A DNA stretch of 64,000 bases from Corticimicrobacter populi (GTDB lineage Bacteria > Pseudomonadota > Gammaproteobacteria > Burkholderiales > Burkholderiaceae_B), in contig NZ_QETA01000001.1 of NCBI RefSeq assembly GCF_003123725.1, positions 868,001-932,000 of the forward strand. The letters run 5' to 3'. Below are positions 53,789 through 62,454 of the stretch, one piece after another; position 1 is the first letter of the stretch; each line of letters begins with the position of its first letter. The position numbers were made by a program, and so were the translations under genes. The notes under the pieces are model-generated. The model did not search any database. It worked only from the letters and a program-made list of their open reading frames with translations, and had not been told where the DNA came from.

Positions 53789-54402
53789 GCTGTCTGACCC
53801 AACTGAGCCAGCAGTTGCTGCCAGGCCAGCGCCCGGTGGCTGATCTGGTTCTTGCGGCCGGGTTCCAGCTCGGCGGCGGTACAGCCTTCGCTTGCCAGGG
53901 AAAACAAGGGGTCGTAGCCAAAACCGTGTGTGCCGCGGGGGACCTCGGCGATTTCTCCCTGCCAAAGGCCTTGTGCGACCAGCGGTAGCGGATCCTCGGC
54001 ATGCCGTACCAATGCCAGCACCGCGACATAACAGGCTTGGCGGTCAGTGCGGCCGGCCAGTTGTGCGAGCAAGTGGACGTTGTTAGCAGTATCCGATTTC
54101 TCTCCTCCGGCGCGTTGCGCATAGCGCGCCGAATAGACGCCGGGCGCACCGTCAAGCGCCTGCACGCACAGCCCCGAGTCATCGGCCAGTGCCGGCAGTC
54201 CGGAAGCCCGGCTGGCGTGGCGTGCCTTGGTCAGGGCATTTTCGATGAATGTGGGATAGGGTTCTTCCGCCTCGCTGATCTGCAACGCTGCCTGTGGCAG
54301 GACTTCGACTCCGTACGGGGCAAGCAGGCCAGAGAACTCCTTGAGCTTGCCGGCATTGTTCGAAGCCAGCACCAGTCGGGAAAATGGAAATTGAAGCGTC
54401 AT
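53785..54402 (-). CDS. rdgB: XTP/dITP diphosphatase RdgB
   Basis: This enzyme hydrolyses non-canonical purine nucleotides such as dITP and XTP, keeping them out of DNA. The 205-residue protein has the N-terminal VLASNNAGKLKEFSGLLAPYG, FIENALTKARHASRASGLPALADDSGLCVQALDGAPGVYSARYA, and HGFGYDPLFSLASEGCTAAELEP blocks, all diagnostic. Two adjacent ATG codons and a TTG lie at the start; 54402 has the best AGG spacing (6 bases). It is coupled to hemW by overlap. Confidence 0.93.
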   Translation of the reverse strand: MTLQFPFSRLVLASNNAGKLKEFSGLLAPYGVEVLPQAALQISEAEEPYPTFIENALTKARHASRASGLPALADDSGLCVQALDGAPGVYSARYAQRAGGEKSDTANNVHLLAQLAGRTDRQACYVAVLALVRHAEDPLPLVAQGLWQGEIAEVPRGTHGFGYDPLFSLASEGCTAAELEPGRKNQISHRALAWQQLLAQLGQTA

Positions 54403-54539
54403 CATCAACCTGTCTTGTCTGTTTCAGGCCAGAATTGTAGCCTGCGGCAGCAACACGGCCACAGGCGGCGACAAAAGCTTGGTATGCTTGCCGTTCTTTT
54501 TTCCAGCCCCCATTCAAGCCCCTGCGCACGCCTCGGACC

Positions 54540-55223
54540 ATGTCCCGTCTATACAAATATTTCTTCCGTGGCGTCATCGCCATTCTGCCTCTGGCCCTGA
54601 CGCTTTACCTGCTCTACATCTTCCTGTTCTGGATGGAGAACATGTCGATGAGCGTGCTGCACCCCTTCTTCGGCAACTTCTATATTCCGGGCATGGGTTT
54701 GGTGCTGGGCGTACTCATCATCATGCTGATCGGTTATCTGGCCTCGCTGGAGCGGATCCAGAAACTGTTTCTGCTGGTCGAACTGCCGTTCAATAACCTG
54801 CCGGTCGTCAAGAGCATCTATTCGTCGATCAAGAACTTTGCCGACTATTTTTCGAGCAGCACCAAGGCAGGATCGCAGCAGGTCGTGCTGCTGCGCATGC
54901 CCGGCCATCAGTTCGAACTGGTCGGCCTGGTCACGCGCCGTGACATGGAAGGCCTGCCCGAGGGGTTCCTGCCGGGCTCGCGGGTGGCGGTCTATCTGCC
55001 CATGGGCTATATGATCGGCGGCTATACCGTATTCGTTCCCGAATCATGGGTGCACCCGATCCAGATGTCGGTCGAAGAAGCCATGCGCTCTTCGCTGATT
55101 GCCTGGATGGCACGCGCCGATGCCAGTCAGGCCATGCCGCCGGTCCCGCCCATTCATCCCGAACCCCCGCCAGCAACAGGCCATGACGGCAATACGCCGC
55201 CCTCGCCGCCACCTGCTCAATGA
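54540..55223 (+). CDS. DUF502 family membrane protein
   Basis: A 227-residue inner-membrane protein of family DUF502. Two hydrophobic segments lie at residues about 8-31 and 48-66. FFRGVIAILPLALTLYLLYIF at the start, then PFNNLPVVKSIYSSIKNFADYF, and LPMGYMIGGYTVFVPESWVHPIQMSVEEAMR are the conserved family blocks. The C-terminal 35 residues are a P-rich tail (PPVPPIHPEPPPATG and similar) of low complexity. Function is unknown in the family; there are reports of links to membrane organisation in plants, but nothing specific here. It overlaps the end of the metal ATPase gene tail to tail by 7 bases. Confidence 0.88.
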   Translation: MSRLYKYFFRGVIAILPLALTLYLLYIFLFWMENMSMSVLHPFFGNFYIPGMGLVLGVLIIMLIGYLASLERIQKLFLLVELPFNNLPVVKSIYSSIKNFADYFSSSTKAGSQQVVLLRMPGHQFELVGLVTRRDMEGLPEGFLPGSRVAVYLPMGYMIGGYTVFVPESWVHPIQMSVEEAMRSSLIAWMARADASQAMPPVPPIHPEPPPATGHDGNTPPSPPPAQ

Positions 55224-57532
55224 CGCACTGAGCCGTTGCCCTCTGCCACGGGTGTTTTTGCTGCGGCCATAGGAGCATGGTCGTGGGCATGTTCATGCGA
55301 ATGCGCATGCTCACGGTCGTTATGATCGTGACCATGGTGATGCCCGGATTGCACTTCGGCATGATCGTGCGAGTGGTCATGCTGATGGTCATGTGCAGGG
55401 ACGGCCGCCCGACTGGCAGATGGCCGGCGCCCCAGCAGCCTCAGACCATTGAAGACCACCAACAGGCTGGCCCCCATATCGGCGAATACGGCCATCCACA
55501 TGGTGGCCTGCCCCGCAAAGGCGAGGGCGACGAATACTGCCTTGATCGACAGCGCCAGCGTAATGTTCTGAACCAGGATACGAGATGTCTTGCGTGACAG
55601 GGCCACCAATTGTGGCAATTTGCGCAGATCGTCATCCATGATGGCCACATCGGCAGAGGCAATCGCGATATCCGAGCCCAGCGCACCCATCGCAATGCCT
55701 ACATCGGCCTGGGCCAGCGCGGGCGCATCATTGATGCCATCACCTACCATGGCCACGCGACTTCCCTGCGCCTGCAGCGTGCGAATCACAGCCTGCTTGT
55801 CTTCCGGCAGCAGGCCGGCACGCACGTCATCCAGGCCCACCGACTCCGCAATCACTGCCGCCACATGTGGGTTGTCGCCACTCAGCATCATGGTTTTCAC
55901 GCCCATGCCATGCAGCGTTGCCAGCGCCTCCCGGCTGCTGGGCTTGATCTGATCTGCCACACCAAACCAGGCCTGAACCCGGCTGCCGGCTGCCAGCAAG
56001 ACCACCGTCCGGCCAGCCCGTTCGGCCGCATCGATCTGAGCCAGCACGGCATCCAGCACGATGCCGGATTCCCGCATCAGGCGGGCGTTGCCGAGCAACC
56101 AGCGCTGCCCGCCAATCACCCCTTCGATGCCGCCTCCGGGAATGGCTGCGAACTGTTCGACCGCATCGATCACCAACCCATTCTGCCGTGCCTGTGCCGC
56201 AATGGCCTGCGATACCGGATGATCCGACTGTGTCGCCAGGCTGCCACCCAGTCGCTGAGCCTGCGTCGGATCGAGCGTCGCACCCTCGAAACAACCCATA
56301 TCGAGCTGGGTCGGGCGTCCCTGGGTAATGGTGCCGGTCTTGTCAAAGGCAGCCCAGGACAACATGCGAGCCGTTTCCAGATAGGCACCACCCTTGATGA
56401 GAATTCCCTGCCGGGCGGCCGTTGCCAGCCCGCTGACAATGGTCACCGGGGTGGAAATCACCAGTGCGCATGGGCAGGCGATCACCAGCAGCACCAGCGC
56501 GCGGTAAAGTGCATCCAGCCAGGGCATGCCGAAGGCCAGTGGTGGTACGACAGCCACCAGCAGCGCCACCAGAAATACTGCCGGCGTGTAGTAGCGTGCG
56601 AAACTATCGACAAAACGCTGAGTCGGTGCCTTGCTGCCCTGGGCGCTTTCGACCGCTTCGGCCACGCGTGCCAGCGTCGAATCCTGACTGGTGGACACCG
56701 TTTCGAACACCAGCATGCCCGAAGTATTGATGCTGCCGGCATAGAGCATGTCGCCTGGCCGCTTGTCGACCGGCACGCTTTCGCCGGTAATTGGTGACTG
56801 GTCAACGGCCGAGGCTCCCTCTACCACCTTGCCGTCAAGCGCGATCCGCTCGCCGGGCCGGGCCCGTGCCAGACTGCCGACAGGCACCTGTGCCGTAGGC
56901 ACATCCAGCCAATTGCCATCCGCCTGCCGCAGTTGTATTTCATCCGGTGCCAGCGAAACCAGTTCATGGATGGCGGCTCGGGCGCGGTCCAGCGAGCGTG
57001 CCTCGATCAATTCCGCCAAGGTGAAGAGAAACATCACCATGGCGGCCTCTGGCCACTGGCCGATCAGCACGGCTCCTGTCACGGCAATGCTCATCAGGGC
57101 ATTCATGTTGAGATTGAGGCTGCGGAGCGCCAGCCAGCCCTTGCGATAGGTACTCAAGCCGCACAGACCAATGGATACGATCGCCAGCACCAGTACCAAC
57201 CAGCCCGGCGCATCCAGCCAATGTGCCACTTCGGCACCGAGCGCCGCAACGCCGGCCACGATCAGGCCCGGAGGAATCCGGGTCATGGGTGGCGCAGTAC
57301 GGGGTGCCCCCTCCTGTTCGGGCACCCCTGCCAGGCCGATATCCGTCAATGCCTGCAGGATGGGGGGCAGGCCGCCGGCCTCATGCCTGACAGTCAATAC
57401 GCGTTGAACCAGGTTGAAGTCGAGCTCACGCACGCTCTCCATGCCGCGCAGGCGATTGCGGATCAAAGCCTCTTCAGACGGGCAATCCATCTGATCGATG
57501 CGTATCCGTGAGTGTTCGAGTGGCTGTGTCAT
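55217..57532 (-). CDS. cadA: Heavy-metal (Cd/Zn/Pb) translocating P-type ATPase
   Basis: A 771-residue P1B-type ATPase that pumps Cd(II), Zn(II) or Pb(II) out of the cell. An N-terminal metal-associated domain starts with QMDCPSEEALIRNRL, the single-cysteine DCP-EE variant typical of zinc/cadmium pumps. Core motifs are TGES (QSPITGESVPVDK), the transmembrane IACPCALVISTP, the phosphorylation site FDKTGTITQG and GDGINDAPALAQADVGIAMG. The C-terminal 45 residues are extremely histidine-rich (HDHQHDHSHDHAE, HHHGHDHNDREH and more), a likely metal-buffering tail. The regulator gene is divergent, with a MerR-type operator between. Substrate preference is inferred. Confidence 0.93.
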   Translation of the reverse strand: MTQPLEHSRIRIDQMDCPSEEALIRNRLRGMESVRELDFNLVQRVLTVRHEAGGLPPILQALTDIGLAGVPEQEGAPRTAPPMTRIPPGLIVAGVAALGAEVAHWLDAPGWLVLVLAIVSIGLCGLSTYRKGWLALRSLNLNMNALMSIAVTGAVLIGQWPEAAMVMFLFTLAELIEARSLDRARAAIHELVSLAPDEIQLRQADGNWLDVPTAQVPVGSLARARPGERIALDGKVVEGASAVDQSPITGESVPVDKRPGDMLYAGSINTSGMLVFETVSTSQDSTLARVAEAVESAQGSKAPTQRFVDSFARYYTPAVFLVALLVAVVPPLAFGMPWLDALYRALVLLVIACPCALVISTPVTIVSGLATAARQGILIKGGAYLETARMLSWAAFDKTGTITQGRPTQLDMGCFEGATLDPTQAQRLGGSLATQSDHPVSQAIAAQARQNGLVIDAVEQFAAIPGGGIEGVIGGQRWLLGNARLMRESGIVLDAVLAQIDAAERAGRTVVLLAAGSRVQAWFGVADQIKPSSREALATLHGMGVKTMMLSGDNPHVAAVIAESVGLDDVRAGLLPEDKQAVIRTLQAQGSRVAMVGDGINDAPALAQADVGIAMGALGSDIAIASADVAIMDDDLRKLPQLVALSRKTSRILVQNITLALSIKAVFVALAFAGQATMWMAVFADMGASLLVVFNGLRLLGRRPSASRAAVPAHDHQHDHSHDHAEVQSGHHHGHDHNDREHAHSHEHAHDHAPMAAAKTPVAEGNGSVRH

Positions 57533-57570
57533 GGCGGGGGTTTCCTGTAGAGCCGATCTTGCGTATGATC

Positions 57571-57601
57571 ATTAGAAACCCTGAAGCGACTTTAGAGTCA
57601 A
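57571..57601 (-). promoter_or_regulatory. MerR-type promoter/operator of the metal ATPase gene
   Basis: On the minus strand TTGACT (57601-57596) is the -35 and TCTAAT (57576-57571) the -10, separated by 19 bases, the long spacing that MerR-family activators correct. The spacer contains a dyad, ACTCTAAAGT and CTTCAGGGT, resembling CadR/PbrR/ZntR sites (ACCCT...AGGGT). The element lies between the ATPase gene and its divergent regulator and could serve both. Confidence 0.78.
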
Positions 57602-57623
57602 GCACAAACAGGAACGCTACACC

Positions 57624-58049
57624 ATGACACTCAAAATCGGCGAACTTGCCCGGCAAACGCACTGCACTGTCGAGACCATCCGCTACTACGAACAGGCCGG
57701 CCTGTTGCCCGCACCATTGCGCAGCAGCGGCAATTATCGGCTCTACAACGACAACCATATCGAGCGGCTGCATTTCATACGGCATTGTCGTATGCTGGAC
57801 ATTTCCCTGGAAGAAATACAGACGCTGCTGGCCTACAAGGATACACCCGAGCAGGATTGCGCCCATGTCAATGCGCTGCTCGACACGCATATCGACAGGC
57901 TGGAAACACAGATCGCCACCTTGCTGTCACTCAAGCAGCGCCTGCAGGACCTGCGCGGACAATGCAGCGGCTCTCACCCGGTCGAGAACTGCGGCATCAT
58001 CCAGGGGCTGGAACACTGTTCCTGCGAAACAGCGGTCAGTCCTGCCTGA
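57624..58049 (+). CDS. cadR: Cd(II)/Pb(II)-responsive MerR-family regulator CadR
   Basis: A 141-residue MerR-family activator of the CadR/PbrR group. The winged helix-turn-helix is IGELARQTHCTVETIRYYEQAGLLP, followed by a dimerisation helix. The metal-binding cysteines C79 (EQDCAHV), C114 and C123 (RGQCSGSHPVENCGII) match the CadR/PbrR pattern. The extra C-terminal cysteines C132 and C134 (HCSC) could form a second site, as in CadR. It is divergent from the P-type ATPase gene it should control. The stop overlaps the convergent DUF2218 gene by 14 bases. Confidence 0.9.
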   Translation: MTLKIGELARQTHCTVETIRYYEQAGLLPAPLRSSGNYRLYNDNHIERLHFIRHCRMLDISLEEIQTLLAYKDTPEQDCAHVNALLDTHIDRLETQIATLLSLKQRLQDLRGQCSGSHPVENCGIIQGLEHCSCETAVSPA

Positions 58050-58326
58050 CCCAGTTGATCTCCAGCGGCTCATCCAGCGCAAAGCGCTGCAGATGGGTGG
58101 CGATCACGCCTTGCAGCCACTCCAGGCGCTCGACGTCCTCGTGGATCGCCTGCAGCACGAGACCTTCGTCATCCGCATCGAATACCGCACGCGCCTGTGC
58201 ATCGAACGGAATCTCGGCATGCGTCTCGGTCGAAACAACTTCAAACTTGTGCGACCAGTGCTTGCAGAGCTTGAACAGATAGCGTTTGCCCTGCGCAGTC
58301 TTGACGTGTGCGATCGATGTCGCCAT
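58036..58326 (-). CDS. DUF2218 domain protein
   Basis: A 96-residue cytoplasmic protein of family DUF2218. AHVKTAQGKRYLFKLCKHWSHKFEV at the N-terminus contains the family's conserved KHWSHKF. AVFDADDEGLVLQAIHEDVERLEWLQGVIATHLQRFA follows. In some bacteria DUF2218 proteins are encoded near siderophore or iron genes, and their function is unknown. It follows the D-2-hydroxyacid dehydrogenase gene by 20 bases on the same strand, so they are probably co-transcribed. Its end overlaps cadR. Confidence 0.85.
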   Translation of the reverse strand: MATSIAHVKTAQGKRYLFKLCKHWSHKFEVVSTETHAEIPFDAQARAVFDADDEGLVLQAIHEDVERLEWLQGVIATHLQRFALDEPLEINWVRQD

Positions 58327-58346
58327 ACAGCAATCTCCTAGAAAAA

Positions 58347-59291
58347 TCAGTCCAGCAACCGGATCGGTGTGCCCTGCAGCCAGGCAAGGATATCCTCGAC
58401 CGCATCCGGGTAGTAGATCCGGTAGTTCTCCTCGGTAGCATAGCCGATGTGCGGACTGAGCACGGTATTGGGCAGTGCAATATAAGGGTTGCCTGGTGAC
58501 AATGGCTCGTCGGCATAGACATCCAGCCCGGCCCCGGCGATCCTGCCCTCGTGCAGTGCGGCAAACAGGGCTGCCTCGTCTACCAGCCCGGCCCGTGATG
58601 TATTGATGAAATAGGCATGTGCCGGCATCCGCGCAATGCTGTCGGCATCGACGATCCCATGCGTTCGTTCGCTCAGGACCAGATGCAGGGACACCGCATC
58701 AGCGCGCTCGAACAGCGCGGCCTTGTTGACCCGTTGCACGCCCACCTGGCTTGCTCGTTCATCGGTCAGGTTGGGACTCCAGGCCAGCACCTCCATGCCG
58801 AACGCCTGCCCTACCCGCGCCATCCTGCTACCCAGCTTGCCCAGGCCGACCAGCCCCAGCGTCCGCCCCTCCAGAGAGAGGCTCAGTTGCGTTTGCCAGC
58901 GGCCATCACGCAAGGCCCGGTCTTCCTTGACGATCCGTTTGTGCAACGCCAGCAGCAACGCCCAGGCCAATTCAGCTGCCGGACTGCCCTGAGCGCGTGT
59001 ACCCGAAACAACGATCCCTCGCGACTTGCAGGCAGCGACATCGATGGCGGCATTGCGCATACCGGTCGTCACCAGCAATCGCAACGCCGGCAAGGCTTCC
59101 AGCAATTCGGCCGGAAATGCCATGCGTTCGCGCATTGCCACGATGACTTCGGCGTCGCCCAGTGCCTCACGGGCATCCTCTTCACGCAGAGGCTGGTCAA
59201 AGAACACCACCTCGCAGTCGGCAGGCAGGCGCGACCAATCGGCAAAGGTTGGCGCAACACGCTGATAGTCATCCAGGACAGCGATTTTCAT
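58347..59291 (-). CDS. D-isomer-specific 2-hydroxyacid dehydrogenase
   Basis: A 314-residue NAD(P)-dependent oxidoreductase of the D-2-hydroxyacid dehydrogenase family. The Rossmann motif is LGLVGLGKLGSRMARVGQAFGM near residues 145-165. Catalytic residues are apparent in INTSRAGLVDEAALFAALHEG (arginine), DVYADEPLSPGNPY (glutamate) and LSPHIGYATEENY (histidine). The N-terminal half is less conserved, and the substrate (lactate, glycerate, glyoxylate or another 2-oxoacid) cannot be assigned. It is divergent from the FIST-chemoreceptor gene across about 140 AT-rich bases. Confidence 0.88.
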   Translation of the reverse strand: MKIAVLDDYQRVAPTFADWSRLPADCEVVFFDQPLREEDAREALGDAEVIVAMRERMAFPAELLEALPALRLLVTTGMRNAAIDVAACKSRGIVVSGTRAQGSPAAELAWALLLALHKRIVKEDRALRDGRWQTQLSLSLEGRTLGLVGLGKLGSRMARVGQAFGMEVLAWSPNLTDERASQVGVQRVNKAALFERADAVSLHLVLSERTHGIVDADSIARMPAHAYFINTSRAGLVDEAALFAALHEGRIAGAGLDVYADEPLSPGNPYIALPNTVLSPHIGYATEENYRIYYPDAVEDILAWLQGTPIRLLD

Positions 59292-59431
59292 AAAAACTCC
59301 GACAAGGGGGCTGATACGGGAACATAAGGCAGATATTCAGGCGGACAGGCAATGACCATTCTTCCGCTAGGGTTTAAAATAAAAATGTTATCGTTTGTTA
59401 AAAAACACTTCAGCATTTGGAATACGCCATC

Positions 59432-61357
59432 ATGCGCCTGAATTTCCTGCATCGAACACGCCCACAAAGCGGTACATACCATTGCGACCATGTTCCTGCC
59501 TCCATCGGCGGACTTGGTCTGCCGAATCGTCCGGGCCTGTTGCTGGCGTTCGTTCCACCTGAAGCACCTTTCTCTCGTACCAATGCGGCCTGGCAGCAAC
59601 TTGCAGGAGATGGCCGCACAGTTGTAGCACTCTCATCCACCGGTGCCTTGCGCAGCCAGCGCAGCGGCTCGGTCTATTGCGACATGAACGGTCGCCAGGG
59701 CAGTTGGCTTTGGCTGCCGCAGACACTGGTAGCACAGCACGAAATCCACACCGTCAATCTACATACCGGCGGGCCGGCCAATGCACGTCAGCGCATCCAG
59801 GCCATCCGCCAGGAACTGGACAGACTGCGCATCGCCATGCCTTTGTCGGCGGAACGCACCTTTGCGTTGATCTATTGCGATGGTCTGTCTGCTTCGGAGG
59901 GGTTCCTGATGCAGGCCTGGTACGCCAGCGGTCGTTTTCCCTGCCTGGCGATCGGTGGCTCTGCCGGCGGCAAGCTGGATTTCAGCGGAACCGGCATCGC
60001 TGCCGGTGCAACCACTCTGAACGGCCAGGCCTTGATTGTCTTCTGCCAGATGGCCGAAGGTAAATCCTTCGCCCCGTTCAAGAGCCAGAACTTTCAGCCG
60101 ACCGGGCAAAGCTGGCTGATTGCCCAGGCCGATCCCGTGACCCGTACCGTGACTTCGGTCTTTGATCGCCACGGCAGGCCACAGCCTATCCTGGAGGCGC
60201 TGGCAGAACACCTGGGCTGCAGTCAGGCCCAACTGAGCGAACACCTCGAGGGCAAGACTTTCGGCGTCAAGGTCCGTGATGAATATTTCATTCGCTCGAT
60301 CGCCCGTATCCATGCCGATCGGCTGACCTTTTTCTGCGACCTGGAGTTCGGCGACCGGCTGCATCTGCTGCAGGCCACGGATTTCGTCGAAGGAACCCGG
60401 CAAGACTGGCGCAACTTCGTCGGCCAACACGGACAACCAGCCGCCCTGCTCCTCAACGACTGCGTCCTGCGCCGCATGGGCAACCTGGCACGCCTGGAGC
60501 AGGCCGAACTGTTCGGCGATACAGTGGCAGCAGGCTTCTCGAGCTTTGGTGAAATCCTGGGTGTACCGATCAACCAGACGCTGTCGGCACTGGCCTTTTT
60601 CGATCACGATGCCAAGGCCATGACGCATTTTCCGGTGGAGTATGCCACCTATGCCGATCACTATACCGAGCGTGCACTGAGACGCTGGGAAGCACTGAAC
60701 GACATCCAGTCAGGCGTGATCCGCCAGGTTGTCGCTTACGAACAGGCCGTGGCACCACTGCTGACCGCCATGCCACACCTCGAACAGGCCACGCTGAGAC
60801 AGAACGAAACCCTTGACGTGGCGCAATCCAGCATTCGCGCCATCAGTGCTTCCGCCACGGACAGCCAGGCCGCCCAGGAGCGCCTGAAAAGCGGGCTCGA
60901 TGAACTGGAGCGGATTTCGTCGAGTATCGGCCGGATTACCCAGGGCATCAACGCCATTGCCGACCATACCAATCTGCTGGCACTCAATGCCGCCGTCGAG
61001 GCGGCACGGGCAGGCGAAGCAGGACGCGGTTTTGCCGTCGTGGCAGATGAGGTTCGCCGGCTCGCTTCATCCTCCAAGGAGCAGGTCGGTGCCACATCAC
61101 GCAGTGTCCAGGAAGTAACGGACACCATCATCCGCATCCGCGACATTGCCGAACATACCTTGACGGCAACACAGCAAATGGCCAACCAGAGCATTTCGGC
61201 AGCCGACCAGATCGCCCGGATGGGGGCCGAAACCGATCAGGACAGGCAAAGTCTGGTCACCAGTCTCGACAAGCTCAAGGACCTGACGCACAGCATGGAC
61301 GCAATGCAGGACGCCGTCGAACAATTGACACTGCTGCAAAAACTCGCCACCGCCTGA
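59432..61357 (+). CDS. Soluble chemoreceptor with N-terminal FIST sensory domains
   Basis: A 641-residue protein with no transmembrane segment. The N-terminal half (residues about 30-390) fits the FIST and FIST_C sensory domains: [61 protein letters not shown], and [21 protein letters not shown]. The C-terminal half is a methyl-accepting signalling domain with the hairpin tip [49 protein letters not shown] domains are proposed to sense small ligands such as amino acids, and the receptor would act in the cytoplasm on a CheA/CheW array. The start ATG 59432 is preferred over TTG 59417. It converges on the deaminase gene with two bases between the stops. No chemotaxis genes are nearby. Confidence 0.88.
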   Translation: MRLNFLHRTRPQSGTYHCDHVPASIGGLGLPNRPGLLLAFVPPEAPFSRTNAAWQQLAGDGRTVVALSSTGALRSQRSGSVYCDMNGRQGSWLWLPQTLVAQHEIHTVNLHTGGPANARQRIQAIRQELDRLRIAMPLSAERTFALIYCDGLSASEGFLMQAWYASGRFPCLAIGGSAGGKLDFSGTGIAAGATTLNGQALIVFCQMAEGKSFAPFKSQNFQPTGQSWLIAQADPVTRTVTSVFDRHGRPQPILEALAEHLGCSQAQLSEHLEGKTFGVKVRDEYFIRSIARIHADRLTFFCDLEFGDRLHLLQATDFVEGTRQDWRNFVGQHGQPAALLLNDCVLRRMGNLARLEQAELFGDTVAAGFSSFGEILGVPINQTLSALAFFDHDAKAMTHFPVEYATYADHYTERALRRWEALNDIQSGVIRQVVAYEQAVAPLLTAMPHLEQATLRQNETLDVAQSSIRAISASATDSQAAQERLKSGLDELERISSSIGRITQGINAIADHTNLLALNAAVEAARAGEAGRGFAVVADEVRRLASSSKEQVGATSRSVQEVTDTIIRIRDIAEHTLTATQQMANQSISAADQIARMGAETDQDRQSLVTSLDKLKDLTHSMDAMQDAVEQLTLLQKLATA

Positions 61358-61359
61358 AC

Positions 61360-62364
61360 TCAGTCAGGCAGGCTGTCCAGCCGCTCCAGCCAGGGACGGC
61401 GCTGTGCATCGCTCACGAAGCTTGCCTGCAGGCTGTTGCGTGCGATGCGCTTGATCTCGGCACGGCTCAACGACAGCGCCGCTGCCGTGTCGATGTAGTT
61501 CTGCGCTACATAGCCGCCGAAATAGGCTGGATCATCCGAGTTGATCGACACATTCAGGCCAGCGTCGAGCAAAGTTTTGAGGTTGTGCTCGGCCAGCGTA
61601 TCGAATACCCGCAACCGGACATTCGAAAATGGGCAGACCGTCAGCGGAATCTGTTCACGTGCCAGCCGTGCCATCAGGGCGGGATCCTCGCTGGCACGCA
61701 CACCATGGTCGATGCGCTGGCTCTGCAGCAGGTCCAGGGCTTCGAAAATATATTCGGGCGGCCCCTCCTCACCTGCATGCGCGACGACCGGCAGGCCCAG
61801 CCTGCGGCATTCGGCAAACAGGCGCTCGAACTTGGAGGGGGGGTGTCCCAGCTCCGATGAGTCCAGTCCCACGCCATGGAGACGATGCAGGTGCGGTCGC
61901 GCCTCGTCCAGCGTGGCGAAACCGTCTTCCTCGCTCAGGTGTCGCAAAAAACTCATGATCAGGCGCGTGCTCATGCCCCAGCGTTGCTGCGCCTCGACGC
62001 AGGCGCGCTCCAATCCATCCAGGACCGTGGAGAAAGGCACGCTGCGCAGCGTATGGGTCTGCGGGTCGAAGAACAGCTCGGCATGCACCACGCCATCTGC
62101 GTGGGCTCGCTCCAGATAAGCCAGCGCCAGGTCATGGAAATCCTGCTCATGCAGCAGCACGGCCGCGCCGGCATAGTACAGATCCAGAAAGCTCTGCAGG
62201 TTACTGAAATCATAGGCCACTCGCGTCGCCTCGACGCTGTCCCAGGGGAGTGGCACCGCGTTACGGCGGGCCAGCTCGAACATCATTTCGGGCTCCAACG
62301 TGCCTTCGATATGCAGGTGCAGTTCGGCCTTGGGCAAGGCGATGACAAATTCTTCCAGATTCAT
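61360..62364 (-). CDS. Adenine/adenosine deaminase (amidohydrolase family)
   Basis: A 334-residue zinc amidohydrolase of the adenosine deaminase fold. Zinc ligands and catalytic residues are visible in KAELHLHIEGTLEPEM (HxH), PVVAHAGEEGPPEYIF (His, Glu), RIDHGVRA (His) and SINSDDPAYFGGYV (DD). The combination of EGTLEPEM with SDDPAYFGGYV is typical of the fungal-type adenine deaminase group (Aah1-like) rather than strict adenosine deaminases, so adenine deamination to hypoxanthine is the better guess. Purine salvage is the expected role. It converges on the FIST-chemoreceptor gene and is transcribed alone; the next gene on its strand is the TonB receptor, 90 bases upstream. Confidence 0.88.
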   Translation of the reverse strand: MNLEEFVIALPKAELHLHIEGTLEPEMMFELARRNAVPLPWDSVEATRVAYDFSNLQSFLDLYYAGAAVLLHEQDFHDLALAYLERAHADGVVHAELFFDPQTHTLRSVPFSTVLDGLERACVEAQQRWGMSTRLIMSFLRHLSEEDGFATLDEARPHLHRLHGVGLDSSELGHPPSKFERLFAECRRLGLPVVAHAGEEGPPEYIFEALDLLQSQRIDHGVRASEDPALMARLAREQIPLTVCPFSNVRLRVFDTLAEHNLKTLLDAGLNVSINSDDPAYFGGYVAQNYIDTAAALSLSRAEIKRIARNSLQASFVSDAQRRPWLERLDSLPD

Positions 62365-62398
62365 GAGTGCTCCTTGGGGAGCGCCGATTTTAGCAACG

Positions 62399-62429
62399 GG
62401 CCGGCAAATGCGTCAGGCAAGTGCCGGCC
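62399..62429 (-). terminator. Hairpin after the TonB-dependent receptor gene
   Basis: GGCCGGCA (62399-62406) pairs with TGCCGGCC (62422-62429) around a 15-base loop, 25 bases after the receptor stop and 35 bases before the deaminase start. There is no proper T run, so termination is only possible. Confidence 0.4.
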
Positions 62430-62454
62430 TCATCTGTCGTACCGCTCGTAGCGT

